Assembly: GCF_029906345.1 (NCBI RefSeq)
Contig: NZ_JARYGY010000004.1
Location: 62,001-126,000, forward strand
Length of the DNA stretch: 64,000 nt
From: Aquimarina mycalae
GTDB lineage: Bacteria > Bacteroidota > Bacteroidia > Flavobacteriales > Flavobacteriaceae
Direction of reading: 5' to 3'
The notes under the pieces were generated by a model. The model saw only the letters and a list, made by a program, of their open reading frames with translations, did no database searches and was not told where the DNA came from. Both the position numbers and the translations under genes were made by a program. This document shows, one piece after another, positions 9,599-18,623 of this stretch (positions are counted from its first letter, which is position 1; each line of letters opens with the position of its first letter).

Positions 9599-11782
9599 TT
9601 AAAATTTTAAAGTTGCTCCTACTAGGAAGTTGATTCCAGCCTGTGGATAAAAACCTGCTCCTTCTATAGTTGTAACGGTTCCTGGATTTGTAAAATCATC
9701 ATCAAAAGTGAAAAAATATCCATTGGACACATATTCAGTATCAAAAATATTATTTACTAAACCAGTAAGTACGATGGATTTAAATACAGGAATATTTTTA
9801 ATTTCATACACCACATTAAGATCATTGATAAAAAAACTATCGAGTTTAGAAGTCTCACTATCAATATTCCCCATATACTGTTCTCCTACAAATTTTGAAA
9901 GAAATCCTAATTGGAGGTTTTTTATTGGTTGGTATATAAACATATTACCAGCTACAATATTAGGAGAATATGAAATATTAGTATTTCCCAAATTCACTAA
10001 ACTACCATCTCTGGATGTAACAAAATCTTTATTCTTATTGGTGCTTATGGCTACATTAGGTTTCACTATAAATTTATCCGAAATTGTAATATCGGCATCA
10101 ATTTCAATTCCAAGACGATAACTCTCTCCACTTGTAGCTCTTATTGGTGCTCCTACATCATCTAAAGCACCCGTAAGTACTAATTGATCTTTGTACCACA
10201 TATAATACAGATTGGCATTTACAATAGTTCTCTTCTTGTTAAATCTCCACCCTAATTCTATATCATTTAATCTCTCTGCCGTATTGATTCCGTTTTCAAA
10301 ATCACTTCTTCTAGGTTCTCGATTGGCTCTAGCATAGGATACATATAATTGATTCGTATTATTGATCTGATACGTCGCTCCTAATTTTGGGTTAAAAAAA
10401 TCATAGTTTTCATCTACCTCCAAAGGAACACGATCTGATGTTAATCCAGAAGTTTCATATCCTACAAACCTACCTTGAAGATCCAAAAATGCACTCCATT
10501 TGTCATTTACTCTATAAGTAGTTTTTCCAAAAATTGTGAATTCATTTTTCTTTCCATTACCGAAATAGTAATTATCTCTTATTTCAGATCCTCCTGCATT
10601 TTGTGCCCAAATTACTTCTCCAAAATGATCTCCATCATAATGACTATAAAACGCACCAAAATCTACGTCTAGATTATGGTTTTTGTAATTTGCAGAAGCA
10701 TTAACTACATAAAAATCATTATCTAACCATCTACGACGGATTAAATCTGTTGTATTTATCGTTTCTCCTCCTAAAACTATTGGTGTAAAATCATAATCTG
10801 CAAAATCCTCATCTTCCTTATATTGCTCAAAAAATCCTCTACCATACGTATAGTTTAATCCTAAGTTAGTAGACCAATTGTTGTTATACTTTTGGTTCCA
10901 GTGTAATTGGTAATGATCCTGTTTATAATTATCAACTTCGTTGTCATAAAAGCGAGTATCTCCGTTCTCGTCTGTATATTGACCTGCAGGATTAAATGTA
11001 CGGTCACTGTCTAAAGTAGCTTGATCAATTCCGAACCAAGATTGATAAGTAATTTCATGCCCTCCAAAAGTAATTGCTTTTATTAATGTATTATCATCTA
11101 CATATGACCCTTGTAGAAAATACGATTTAAGATCAGAAGAAGCTCTATCAATATATCCATCTGAAGCAATTGCAGATAAACGACCTGCAATCTCTATATG
11201 ATCATTTAGCAATCCTGTACTAAATTTAAGATTATGTCTTCTGGTTCCAAAGGATCCAAATGAGTTAGAGATTTCTCCGTTTGCAGTTTCAGAAACAGCA
11301 TCCGTCAATAAGTTTAAACTAGCTCCAAATGCTCCAGAACCATTGGTAGAAGTTCCAACTCCTCGTTGTAATTGTAAATTTTCTACCGAAGATGCAAAGT
11401 CTGGTAAATTTACCCAAAATGTTCCCTGACTTTCGGCATCATTAAACGGAATTCCATTTAAGGTTACATTAACTCTAGAAGCATCACTACCTCTCACACG
11501 AATATATGTATATCCTACTCCAGCTCCAGCATCCGTAGTGGTGACTACACCTGGTAAATAATTAAGTAATATTGGGATATCTTGACCAAGGTTACGACTT
11601 GCTAATTCTTCTTTAGATACATTAGAATGAGTAATTGGTGAATCGGCATCCACTCGAACAGATTTTACTAAAACTTCATCAAGTTTTTCAACTCCATTTG
11701 CAATGGAATCTTTTGGTTTTTCCTGAGCAAATAATTGCAAGCTCGAAAAGAAAATAATAAAATAAAATAATACGTTTTTCAT
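9599..11782 (-). CDS. TonB-dependent outer-membrane receptor, probable thiamine or precursor importer
   Basis: The 727-residue protein has a signal peptide ending FAQEKPKD, a TonB-box-like stretch LDEVLVKSV, a plug domain (about residues 50-160, with VRVRGSDAS-type IRVRGSDASRVNVTLNGIP) and a long beta-barrel that ends in a C-terminal phenylalanine. It lacks the N-terminal carboxypeptidase-like domain of SusC-type proteins. It imports a ligand across the outer membrane using TonB energy. The ligand is inferred from the TPP riboswitch 130 nt upstream and the adjacent thiamine operon. In Bacteroidetes such riboswitch-controlled receptors are predicted thiamine importers. Which compound (thiamine, phosphate ester or pyrimidine) is unknown. 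A 7-bp inverted repeat abuts the start codon. Confidence 0.9.
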   Translation of the reverse strand: MKNVLFYFIIFFSSLQLFAQEKPKDSIANGVEKLDEVLVKSVRVDADSPITHSNVSKEELASRNLGQDIPILLNYLPGVVTTTDAGAGVGYTYIRVRGSDASRVNVTLNGIPFNDAESQGTFWVNLPDFASSVENLQLQRGVGTSTNGSGAFGASLNLLTDAVSETANGEISNSFGSFGTRRHNLKFSTGLLNDHIEIAGRLSAIASDGYIDRASSDLKSYFLQGSYVDDNTLIKAITFGGHEITYQSWFGIDQATLDSDRTFNPAGQYTDENGDTRFYDNEVDNYKQDHYQLHWNQKYNNNWSTNLGLNYTYGRGFFEQYKEDEDFADYDFTPIVLGGETINTTDLIRRRWLDNDFYVVNASANYKNHNLDVDFGAFYSHYDGDHFGEVIWAQNAGGSEIRDNYYFGNGKKNEFTIFGKTTYRVNDKWSAFLDLQGRFVGYETSGLTSDRVPLEVDENYDFFNPKLGATYQINNTNQLYVSYARANREPRRSDFENGINTAERLNDIELGWRFNKKRTIVNANLYYMWYKDQLVLTGALDDVGAPIRATSGESYRLGIEIDADITISDKFIVKPNVAISTNKNKDFVTSRDGSLVNLGNTNISYSPNIVAGNMFIYQPIKNLQLGFLSKFVGEQYMGNIDSETSKLDSFFINDLNVVYEIKNIPVFKSIVLTGLVNNIFDTEYVSNGYFFTFDDDFTNPGTVTTIEGAGFYPQAGINFLVGATLKF

Positions 11783-11914
11783 TCGTAAAACATTATTACG
11801 AATAAAAGGGGTAATTATTCAAAGATTAAAAATTAATTAAATTCAAAATTGTAATGATTATACAATTTATTTTTCCCTAAAGTGTCATGGTTACATAATC
11901 ATAACAACTTATGG

Positions 11915-12072
11915 ATGTCCCTTGGCAGCATTACCCGCCCAGGTTCATTGGGTATGATCTCAGCCTTTTATAGGTTTTTGGTTAGAGGATTAGTCTTAAG
12001 AATTAATACTTGTTAATTCTCGCACTATAAGTCTCTTACATCGCACCTAATCTAAAGCACCCCTTTGAGATT
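11915..12072 (-). promoter_or_regulatory. TPP riboswitch of the TonB-dependent receptor, with enlarged P3
   Basis: On the minus strand the core is GGGGTGC at about 12065, then about 85 nt, GGCTGAGATCATACCC, GAACCTGGGCGGG, TAATGCTGCCAAGGGA ending near 11918. The core bases match the THI element. The P3 arm is greatly extended and contains an inner hairpin AGAATTAA/TTAATTCT. A P1 stem is not obvious. No terminator with a T run follows, so control may be translational or by another structure. This element fills most of the 380-nt gap between the receptor and the kinase gene. Confidence 0.88.
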
Positions 12073-12078
12073 TTGCCG

Positions 12079-12086
12079 CAAAAATA
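12079..12086 (-). promoter_or_regulatory. Promoter -7 element of the receptor leader
   Basis: The minus strand reads TATTTTTG, matching TAnnTTTG, about 10 nt before the first riboswitch bases. The predicted start near 12072 is where the aptamer begins. No clear -33 element was seen. Confidence 0.4.
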
Positions 12087-12162
12087 CTATGTTTTATTGA
12101 TTTATTGTAACTTTATTAAGTTTAAAAGCAATCCCCCTGTTTTTTTGAAGTTATAAAAAGGT

Positions 12163-14595
12163 ATGAAAAACACAAAACGTTCCATAACGTTAAAAATAAT
12201 TGCTGGGTATGCCTTAGCGATTGTGCTAGCAATTATTGCTTTTTGGGTGATTTACAGGCAATTAGGTAATTACACAGAAATAAACGAAAGGAAAAACGAT
12301 AATAATGAGAAGTTAGTATTAGTTGGCGAAGCCATCACTGGTCTATATGAAGCAGAAAGTTTAACCAGAAATATAATTCAGACCTCGGATACCGAAAAAT
12401 TTGCAGCTTATAAAATAAAGATTGATTCTATAATTACTACTATTGATCAAGTAGCAGGAATGTCTTTTGATGAGTTTCAATCAAATAAAATAGATAGTAT
12501 TAAAATACTTATTGATAGTAAAAACGAAAATTTTGAAAAACTCATTGCAATATATGAGCAACAGAAAGAAAAAGGTTTAAAAGAAAATGTAATCGATCAA
12601 CTTAAAAAATCTAGTAAGGAATATGGTAATTATCTTGATCTAGATAAGCGTATTAAAGATTACAATCCTGCCACAAAAAAACTTATAAAAAACCTATTAA
12701 ATTGGTCAAAAAAAGATAACGAAGAACGTTTAACAAGCCAGACTTTAGATTCTGTTGCCAATCATTTCTATAAAGTATTAATTGAGGTAGAAGAAAAGGA
12801 AAGAAGATACGAACGTCAAATTACGGCCCGTGAAAATAAACTTCTAAAAAACGATCAAATTATTACCAAACAGCTTCGTGATTTAATGGCTGCAATTGAA
12901 GATAGTGAGCGAAAAGAATATCTGGCGAAACTAGAACGATCTAATAATATTCTGGATAAAACTTCTAATTTCATCATCATCATAACTGCAATTAGCTTGT
13001 TAATTGCCATCATATTTCTTTATTTAATCACTCGAGATGTTTCTAAGAGTCAAAAATACCGGAATGAACTGGAAGCGGAGAAAGTATATAAAGAGTCCCT
13101 TCTAAAAACCAGAGAATCCTTAATTAATACTGTAACTCATGATCTTCGATCTCCATTGAATACGGTTATTGGGTATTCTGATTTGTTAGAAAAAACAGGA
13201 CTGAATAATAAACAGAAACATTATTTAAGTCACCTTAAGAAATCTTCAGACTATATTCTACATTTAGTAAATGATCTTCTTGACTTATCTAAACTTGAGG
13301 CTGGAAGAATGATCATCGAAGAACTTCCCTTTTCTCCTAAAAAATTGATCGAAAATACAATTTCCAGTATTATTCCTGTAAATGATACTAAAAAATTAGA
13401 AATCTTTATAAACTCTGAAAAAGAGCTTAACAAACAATACCTTGGAGATCCATTTAGAATAAAACAAGTTCTTACGAATTTAGTTAATAATGCCTATAAA
13501 TTTACAGATTTAGGATCCATAACAATAGATAGTAAAATTGTACAAAATGGTCTTGCCGAAAAAGAACTTATTGTATCCGTAAAAGATACAGGTATTGGGA
13601 TTACTCAAGAGCAGCAAAAATACATTTTCGAAGAATTTTCGCAAGGAGATGATGATACCGAAAAAAAATATGGTGGTTTTGGTTTAGGGTTAGCAATTAC
13701 CAAAAAAATAATTAAGCTTCTTAACGGAAAAATTACATTAGAAAGCCAACTGGAAAAGGGGAGTGATTTTACTTTTTGTATTCCAATTAAACTTGCCAAA
13801 ACACAAATTCTTGAAGAAGAAAATGAAGCTATAGAAATTCAGCATTTTACTAATAAAAAAGTTCTGATTGTTGATGATGACCTTAGTCAACTGGATTTAA
13901 CCAGTGAAGTTGTATCGTTGATGAGTCTATCATATGATATCTGTGAAAATGGTGTAGACGCTATTAATCTTTTGAATAAAAACAAATACAATCTTATTCT
14001 TACAGATATCCAAATGCCAAAAATGGATGGTTTTGAACTTTTAAATACCATTCAAAAAAATGCTAATTATAGCGATATTCCGATCATTGCATTATCTGGA
14101 AGAACAGATACTTCATCTATTGAATATAAACAAGCTGGTTTTTCTGGAAGCCTTCGTAAACCATATGCTCCAAAAGATTTGATGGAATTAATAGCAAGTC
14201 TCTTAAAAATTGATGCGGTTGATTTAGGTTATGAAAATCAGATTACCGATCAGGAAGAGGATGCTACATACTCGCTAAATGATTTAATGCTTTTTGCTCA
14301 AGGAGATTCTGACTCTCTCTATGCTATTTTAGAAACCTTTTATAGTAGTACTATTAACAATATAGAAGAGTTAAAATCAGCAATGGAAAACAATGAAATT
14401 GATCAAATAAAAAAAATAGCGCATAAGATGCTACCAATGTTTAAGCAAATTAAAGCAAAAGAAGTAATCCCAATTTTAGATAAATTAGAACATCCTGATG
14501 AATACAATATAACGGCTAGTGAAATCTTTAAACTGACCAAAGAAGGAGTTCATAAAATAGAAGATTTAATCGATAAGTTAAATGTCAAAAACTAA
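12163..14595 (+). CDS. Hybrid sensor histidine kinase with receiver and HPt domains
   Basis: The 810-residue protein has two membrane helices (about residues 9-29 and 268-291) around a helical, mostly charged periplasmic region of about 235 residues. A HisKA domain follows with phosphoacceptor His326 in NTVTHDLRSPL, then an ATPase domain with NLVNNAYKFT, DTGIGI and GFGLGLAI. A receiver domain has Asp615 in LTDIQMPKMDG, and a C-terminal HPt domain has His754 in KIAHKMLP. Thus it carries a full four-step phosphorelay in one chain. The stimulus is unknown. It converges with, and overlaps by 4 nt, the gene for a sigma-54 response regulator, its likely partner. Confidence 0.93.
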   Translation: MKNTKRSITLKIIAGYALAIVLAIIAFWVIYRQLGNYTEINERKNDNNEKLVLVGEAITGLYEAESLTRNIIQTSDTEKFAAYKIKIDSIITTIDQVAGMSFDEFQSNKIDSIKILIDSKNENFEKLIAIYEQQKEKGLKENVIDQLKKSSKEYGNYLDLDKRIKDYNPATKKLIKNLLNWSKKDNEERLTSQTLDSVANHFYKVLIEVEEKERRYERQITARENKLLKNDQIITKQLRDLMAAIEDSERKEYLAKLERSNNILDKTSNFIIIITAISLLIAIIFLYLITRDVSKSQKYRNELEAEKVYKESLLKTRESLINTVTHDLRSPLNTVIGYSDLLEKTGLNNKQKHYLSHLKKSSDYILHLVNDLLDLSKLEAGRMIIEELPFSPKKLIENTISSIIPVNDTKKLEIFINSEKELNKQYLGDPFRIKQVLTNLVNNAYKFTDLGSITIDSKIVQNGLAEKELIVSVKDTGIGITQEQQKYIFEEFSQGDDDTEKKYGGFGLGLAITKKIIKLLNGKITLESQLEKGSDFTFCIPIKLAKTQILEEENEAIEIQHFTNKKVLIVDDDLSQLDLTSEVVSLMSLSYDICENGVDAINLLNKNKYNLILTDIQMPKMDGFELLNTIQKNANYSDIPIIALSGRTDTSSIEYKQAGFSGSLRKPYAPKDLMELIASLLKIDAVDLGYENQITDQEEDATYSLNDLMLFAQGDSDSLYAILETFYSSTINNIEELKSAMENNEIDQIKKIAHKMLPMFKQIKAKEVIPILDKLEHPDEYNITASEIFKLTKEGVHKIEDLIDKLNVKN

Positions 14596-15950
14596 AGACT
14601 GATATCGTATTGTTTTAACTTGTTATACAATGTTTTTCGATCGATATCCAACATTCTTGCTGCTTTTGCTTTGTTTCCATTTGCTTTTTCCAAAGCGTCG
14701 AGAATTAATTCCTGCTCATTTTGATTTTTAAACAATCCATAGGTCTGTTTAGCATTGTGAGACGCATATGCTACATCATTAGGTAAAACATCCATTGTAA
14801 TCATATCATTTTGAGAAAGCAACACTGATCTTTTTACAATATTTTTTAACTCTCTTAGATTTCCTGGCCAATCGTATTTTTTAAATGTATCTAATACTTC
14901 ATCCGCAAAACCAACGACATGCTTATCCAATTCGACATTAGATTCTTCGAGGAAATAATTTGCGAATAACATAAGATCTTCGATTCTATCTCTTAACGGA
15001 GGTACTTTTATAGAGAATTCGTTCAATCTATGATACAAATCTTCTCTAAACTCACCTTCTTTTACCGCATTACTTAGATCCTCATTTGTTGCCGCAATAA
15101 CCCGAATATCAACTTCAATTTCTGTATTACTTCCTACTGGTTTAATCTTTCTTTCTTGCAACGCTCTTAGAAGTTGAACCTGCAATTCGTAACTCAGATT
15201 ACCTATTTCATCTAAAAACAAAGTGCCACCGTTTGCAGCTTCAAAATGTCCTACTTTATCATTTACGGCTCCTGTAAAAGAGCCTTTAATATGACCAAAA
15301 AACTCACTAGAAGCAATTTCTTTTGGAATGGCTCCGCAATCCACAGGCACAAATGGCTTATCTGCTCTTTTGCTTGCTTTATGAATACTACTGGCAACAT
15401 ATTCCTTTCCTGTTCCACTATCTCCAATAACCAGCACAGACATACGAGTAGGTGCAACAAGAGCGACATACTCATTTAACTTCTTTGAGGCATCACTAAC
15501 TCCTTTTACAAAAGAATTATTTGTACGATGACGCACTTGATTAGAAGCAGGGATTTTAACTTCATTTTGAGTATCCCCTTTCTTATCCGTTTTCAGTGCT
15601 TTTTCGATAATTTGAAGAATAGTATCGGGATTAAAAGGCTTAGATATGTAATCAAAAGCTCCTTGTTTAATAGCATTAACCGCCATATTTATTTCTGCAT
15701 AACCAGTCATAATAACGACCTGAGTCTTTGGGTTTTTTGCCCTAATATCTTCAAGCAGTGTAATACCATCTCTATCTGGTAAACGTACGTCTGTCAGCAC
15801 CACATCAAATACACGCTCTTGAATTTGTATAACAGCCTCATTACCAGAAAAAGAAGTTGACACCTCATATCCTTTTTTTTGTAAAAAAGTTTTGAGCATT
15901 GTACAAAAAGCTACATCATCTTCAACTATTAGTAATTTAGACATATTCAT
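14592..15950 (-). CDS. Sigma-54-dependent response regulator (NtrC family)
   Basis: The 452-residue protein has an N-terminal receiver with Asp54 in VVLTDVRLPDRDG, a central AAA+ domain with Walker A GDSGTGKE, the sigma-54 contact loop GSFTGA (a common variant of GAFTGA) and Walker B GGTLFLDEIG, and a C-terminal Fis-type helix-turn-helix NKAKAARMLDIDRKTLYNKL. Phosphorylation should drive ATP-dependent opening of sigma-54 promoters. Translation may begin at Met1 or Met3. It faces the hybrid kinase gene tail to tail. Target genes could not be identified, as no clear -24/-12 promoter was found nearby. Confidence 0.94.
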   Translation of the reverse strand: MNMSKLLIVEDDVAFCTMLKTFLQKKGYEVSTSFSGNEAVIQIQERVFDVVLTDVRLPDRDGITLLEDIRAKNPKTQVVIMTGYAEINMAVNAIKQGAFDYISKPFNPDTILQIIEKALKTDKKGDTQNEVKIPASNQVRHRTNNSFVKGVSDASKKLNEYVALVAPTRMSVLVIGDSGTGKEYVASSIHKASKRADKPFVPVDCGAIPKEIASSEFFGHIKGSFTGAVNDKVGHFEAANGGTLFLDEIGNLSYELQVQLLRALQERKIKPVGSNTEIEVDIRVIAATNEDLSNAVKEGEFREDLYHRLNEFSIKVPPLRDRIEDLMLFANYFLEESNVELDKHVVGFADEVLDTFKKYDWPGNLRELKNIVKRSVLLSQNDMITMDVLPNDVAYASHNAKQTYGLFKNQNEQELILDALEKANGNKAKAARMLDIDRKTLYNKLKQYDISL

Positions 15951-16035
15951 ATCATTTAATTCTAAAATGTATTACATAAAATTAAACATTAAAAACATTT
16001 AATTATTCTATAACATCAAAGAAATATATAAAATA

Positions 16036-16067
16036 AAAAAGAGACCCTTGGGATTGGGTCTCTTTTT
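16036..16067 (-). terminator. Intrinsic terminator
   Basis: AAAAAGAGACCC and GGGTCTCTTTTT form a 12-bp stem with an 8-nt loop. It ends the transcript of the small secreted protein gene at 16131-16460 and insulates the response regulator gene. Confidence 0.85.
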
Positions 16068-16130
16068 AGCACTAAACAACTTTATATCGCCTTTTGGTTG
16101 CAAAACGATATTCCTTTTCTACCCCTAGAT

Positions 16131-16460
16131 TTAAGATTTGTCGTCTGGCTTAATCCATTCGCCATTAGCGCTTGCAAATACAACTTTAGTGTAGTTATCT
16201 TTACTTTTAAGAATAATTTTATAGGTATTATCCTTAGAAATGTAAGCTTTATATATACGTAAGTTTTCAAAATCTTTTGCGGCTGCATCCTGAATTGCCA
16301 TTGGTAGTTCTACAATTTCAATCTCAGTGTATTCTTGCAGCTCATATTCATAATCCATAAACTCCCACCTATCATTTTCAGCCAAGTCGTCTTGTGCAAT
16401 CACTCCCTGTGCTGATGTAATACTAACTACTATAGCGATGATCATTTGTAAATTTTTCAT
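16131..16460 (-). CDS. Small secreted protein, PepSY-like
   Basis: From the ATG at 16460 (MKNLQMIIAIVVSITSAQ) the product is 109 residues with a signal peptide ending near VIAQ. The mature part contains AIQDAAAKDFENLRIYKAYISKDNTYKIILKS split over two strands and a helix, which resembles the small periplasmic PepSY-like proteins of Bacteroidetes. These are often regulated by two-component systems but their function is not established. The longer reading from 16523 adds residues without signal character and is not favoured. The gene stands alone, with a terminator after it and a nested inverted repeat about 130 nt upstream. Confidence 0.75.
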   Translation of the reverse strand: MKNLQMIIAIVVSITSAQGVIAQDDLAENDRWEFMDYEYELQEYTEIEIVELPMAIQDAAAKDFENLRIYKAYISKDNTYKIILKSKDNYTKVVFASANGEWIKPDDKS

Positions 16461-16593
16461 TTGTTTATAATTGTAAAAACTTGTTTTACGATTATATAGA
16501 TAGGAATAATTGTTCCAAAACACAGTTTATCAAAAAAATACACGCAATAACTTGATTATCAGTATTTTGATTATTATAAAATAAATTAAAAAA

Positions 16594-16649
16594 GCATAAA
16601 AAAGTGTAGAATCCACACAAAAGTGTGGAAATTTTACACACTTTTATGC
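16594..16649 (-). terminator. Nested inverted repeat after arfB
   Basis: An outer pair of 15-nt arms (16594-16608 and 16635-16649, 13 of 15 complementary) encloses a perfect inner hairpin TCCACAC-AAAA-GTGTGGA. It begins 14 nt after the arfB stop. It is probably the operon terminator, although the multi-armed form is unusual. Confidence 0.55.
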
Positions 16650-16662
16650 AAAACAATTATAG

Positions 16663-17061
16663 TCATAAAGGTTTTCTACGATTGGATTTTTTTAAAGCTT
16701 GTCTTTTCTTACTTTCTAATCTCTTTTTGATAGAAGCTTTAGACGGTTTAGAGGGCTTTCTTAATTTCGGAATGTAGACACTAGCTTTCAGAATATCTAA
16801 TAACCTTTTAATCACTAGCTCCTTATTTTTATGTTGACTTCTAGTATCACCACATTGAAGAATTAAATTTCCCGATTTAGTTATTCTTGAAGCTAACTTA
16901 TTAAGGATGCGTTGTTTTTCCTCATCGCTAATTCCTTGCGAATCCATGATATTAAAACTAAGTTCGATTTTCGAAGATACCTTATTTACATGTTGACCAC
17001 CAGCACCAGAACTCCTAATGGCTTTATACTTTAATTCACTTATAATTATTGAAGTGTTCAT
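16663..17061 (-). CDS. arfB: Peptidyl-tRNA hydrolase ArfB (ribosome rescue)
   Basis: This 132-residue protein has the GGQ motif in SSGAGGQHVNKVSSK and a basic C-terminal tail (KKRLESKKRQALKKSNRRK) that in ArfB/YaeJ enters the empty mRNA channel of stalled ribosomes. It lacks the codon-recognition domains of true release factors, and its length is right for ArfB. It frees stalled ribosomes by hydrolysing peptidyl-tRNA. Its start overlaps the DUF4301 gene stop by 4 nt. Confidence 0.94.
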   Translation of the reverse strand: MNTSIIISELKYKAIRSSGAGGQHVNKVSSKIELSFNIMDSQGISDEEKQRILNKLASRITKSGNLILQCGDTRSQHKNKELVIKRLLDILKASVYIPKLRKPSKPSKASIKKRLESKKRQALKKSNRRKPL

Positions 17062-18623
17062 GAGAAAAGCCTTACCTGATGTGCTGATTTTAATAAATCA
17101 TTCACTGTCTTTACTGGGTTAAAGGTAGTTAACGGGACTTCTACAAAAACACTAATCCAGTTAGCCATAGCTCCATTCCACAACCCAGGCAATTCTAATG
17201 CTTTTACAATACTTCCATTCAGAGTTTTTCTGGTAATAAAACCAGCATCTGGATCTACAAAGTCTTGCAAATTAAATTTATTGCCTTTATAATCACGAAC
17301 TCCACATACTAAATCCACAGGATTAAAATGAGTAGCACTCGTTAAAATATCCTGTTGTCTCCGATCATTTTTATTGATCTGAGGTGTTTCTATAATTTGT
17401 AAAACTAGCCTACCATTTTCTCGTTTGATCCAGAAAGGACCTCCTCCTGGTTCTCCTTCATTGATAACCATTCCACATACACGAATTGGACGGTTCAGAG
17501 ATTCTTTTAAAAACTGTATTTTGTGTGTTTCTGCAAATTTATCAAAGTCTAATGGTAACCTAACATTAAGTTGTTGCACCAAAAACTTTTTGATATCCTT
17601 TAGCTCAGCTTCAGATGGAGTTTTCTCATCGATCGCATTTAATATCCTTCGTACTTCATCCTGCGTTTCTATAAGTTTACCAGCCAATATTTTTTTATAA
17701 CCAGATACTTCGTCTTGATATTTACGTACCACCACATTATCTATATTCTTGACATACACAATATCTGCATCAAGTTCATTGAGATTTTCTATTAATGCTC
17801 CATGTCCTCCAGGTCTAAATAATAAAGACCCATCTTCGGTTCTATACAACTTATTCTCCTCGGTAACAGCAATCGTATCTGTCTCTGATTTTTGAAATGA
17901 GTAGGTTATGATAAAATTAGTATCGGTTTCTTCTTCTACCTTTTTCTTAATTCTTTCAAATTCATATTTAAATGCCTCCAAATGTTCTTTAGAAATAGTA
18001 AAATGTAGCCTAGAATCTCCATTGGAATTTTTATTATATCCTGCAGCTTCGAACAAATGTTCTTCAAAAGAAGTGGATATGCTATTATTATATTTATGAA
18101 AAGGTAATAATCCCTTTGGGTATGCACCAAAGTTCAGTCCTTTTTCTTTAAGCATCATCTCAACAAAAATATAAAGTTGTCTTCCTTCAGATAGTGTTTC
18201 AAAGTTCGGATAGGAATTTTTTACTTTTTCCATCACTAAACTATAAAAAGGAAATTTTTCTAAACCTATTAAAAAGAGTCGTATTGCATTTGCTTTTTCA
18301 TGATTGGTATATGAATTTAAACTTTCTTTTTCATATTCGTAAGTATCTAAAAACCGAAACAAATCTTTAAACATTCTTGTAGCTGCACCAGATGCTGGTA
18401 CAAATTTTACCGTTTCCAAACTAGAAGCTCTGGATTCATATAATTTAGTTAGTTCTGTCTGGTAATGCTCAGAAAACTTTAAGATACCGTTATCAAGACT
18501 AGCCGCACTTCTAAGAGCTACAAATGGAATTTCATTTTTAAAAGTCTCTATCTGAGATAATACTTTTTCTACTGTTAACCCTTTGGATTTAATCAGTTTA
18601 ATATCTTTATCTGTAATATTCAC
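17058..18623 (-). CDS. DUF4301 family protein
   Basis: The 521-residue soluble protein matches the Bacteroidetes family DUF4301 in length and pattern. Near residue 75 is VPASGAATRMFKDL, which recalls the glycine-rich nucleotide loop of sugar nucleotidyltransferases, and later come LLFRPGGHGALIENLN and INEGEPGGGPFW. A nucleotidyltransferase-like role is an inference from this motif only. It is tightly coupled (4-nt overlaps) to the NadR-like kinase gene before it and arfB after it, so all belong to one operon. No experimental function is known to me. Confidence 0.85.
   Translation of the reverse strand: MNITDKDIKLIKSKGLTVEKVLSQIETFKNEIPFVALRSAASLDNGILKFSEHYQTELTKLYESRASSLETVKFVPASGAATRMFKDLFRFLDTYEYEKESLNSYTNHEKANAIRLFLIGLEKFPFYSLVMEKVKNSYPNFETLSEGRQLYIFVEMMLKEKGLNFGAYPKGLLPFHKYNNSISTSFEEHLFEAAGYNKNSNGDSRLHFTISKEHLEAFKYEFERIKKKVEEETDTNFIITYSFQKSETDTIAVTEENKLYRTEDGSLLFRPGGHGALIENLNELDADIVYVKNIDNVVVRKYQDEVSGYKKILAGKLIETQDEVRRILNAIDEKTPSEAELKDIKKFLVQQLNVRLPLDFDKFAETHKIQFLKESLNRPIRVCGMVINEGEPGGGPFWIKRENGRLVLQIIETPQINKNDRRQQDILTSATHFNPVDLVCGVRDYKGNKFNLQDFVDPDAGFITRKTLNGSIVKALELPGLWNGAMANWISVFVEVPLTTFNPVKTVNDLLKSAHQVRLFS

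Noticed and set aside
9708..10121. 137-codon plus-strand frame inside the TonB-dependent receptor gene
   Set aside because: It is the reverse reading of barrel-coding sequence, with no start context or family pattern.
16461..16662. Possible sigma-54 promoter (GG-N10-GC type) upstream of the small secreted protein
   Set aside because: No convincing -24/-12 match was found on either strand despite the neighbouring sigma-54 regulator.
17908..18099. Plus-strand frames inside the DUF4301 gene
   Set aside because: They are antisense to a well-supported long gene and lack their own signals.
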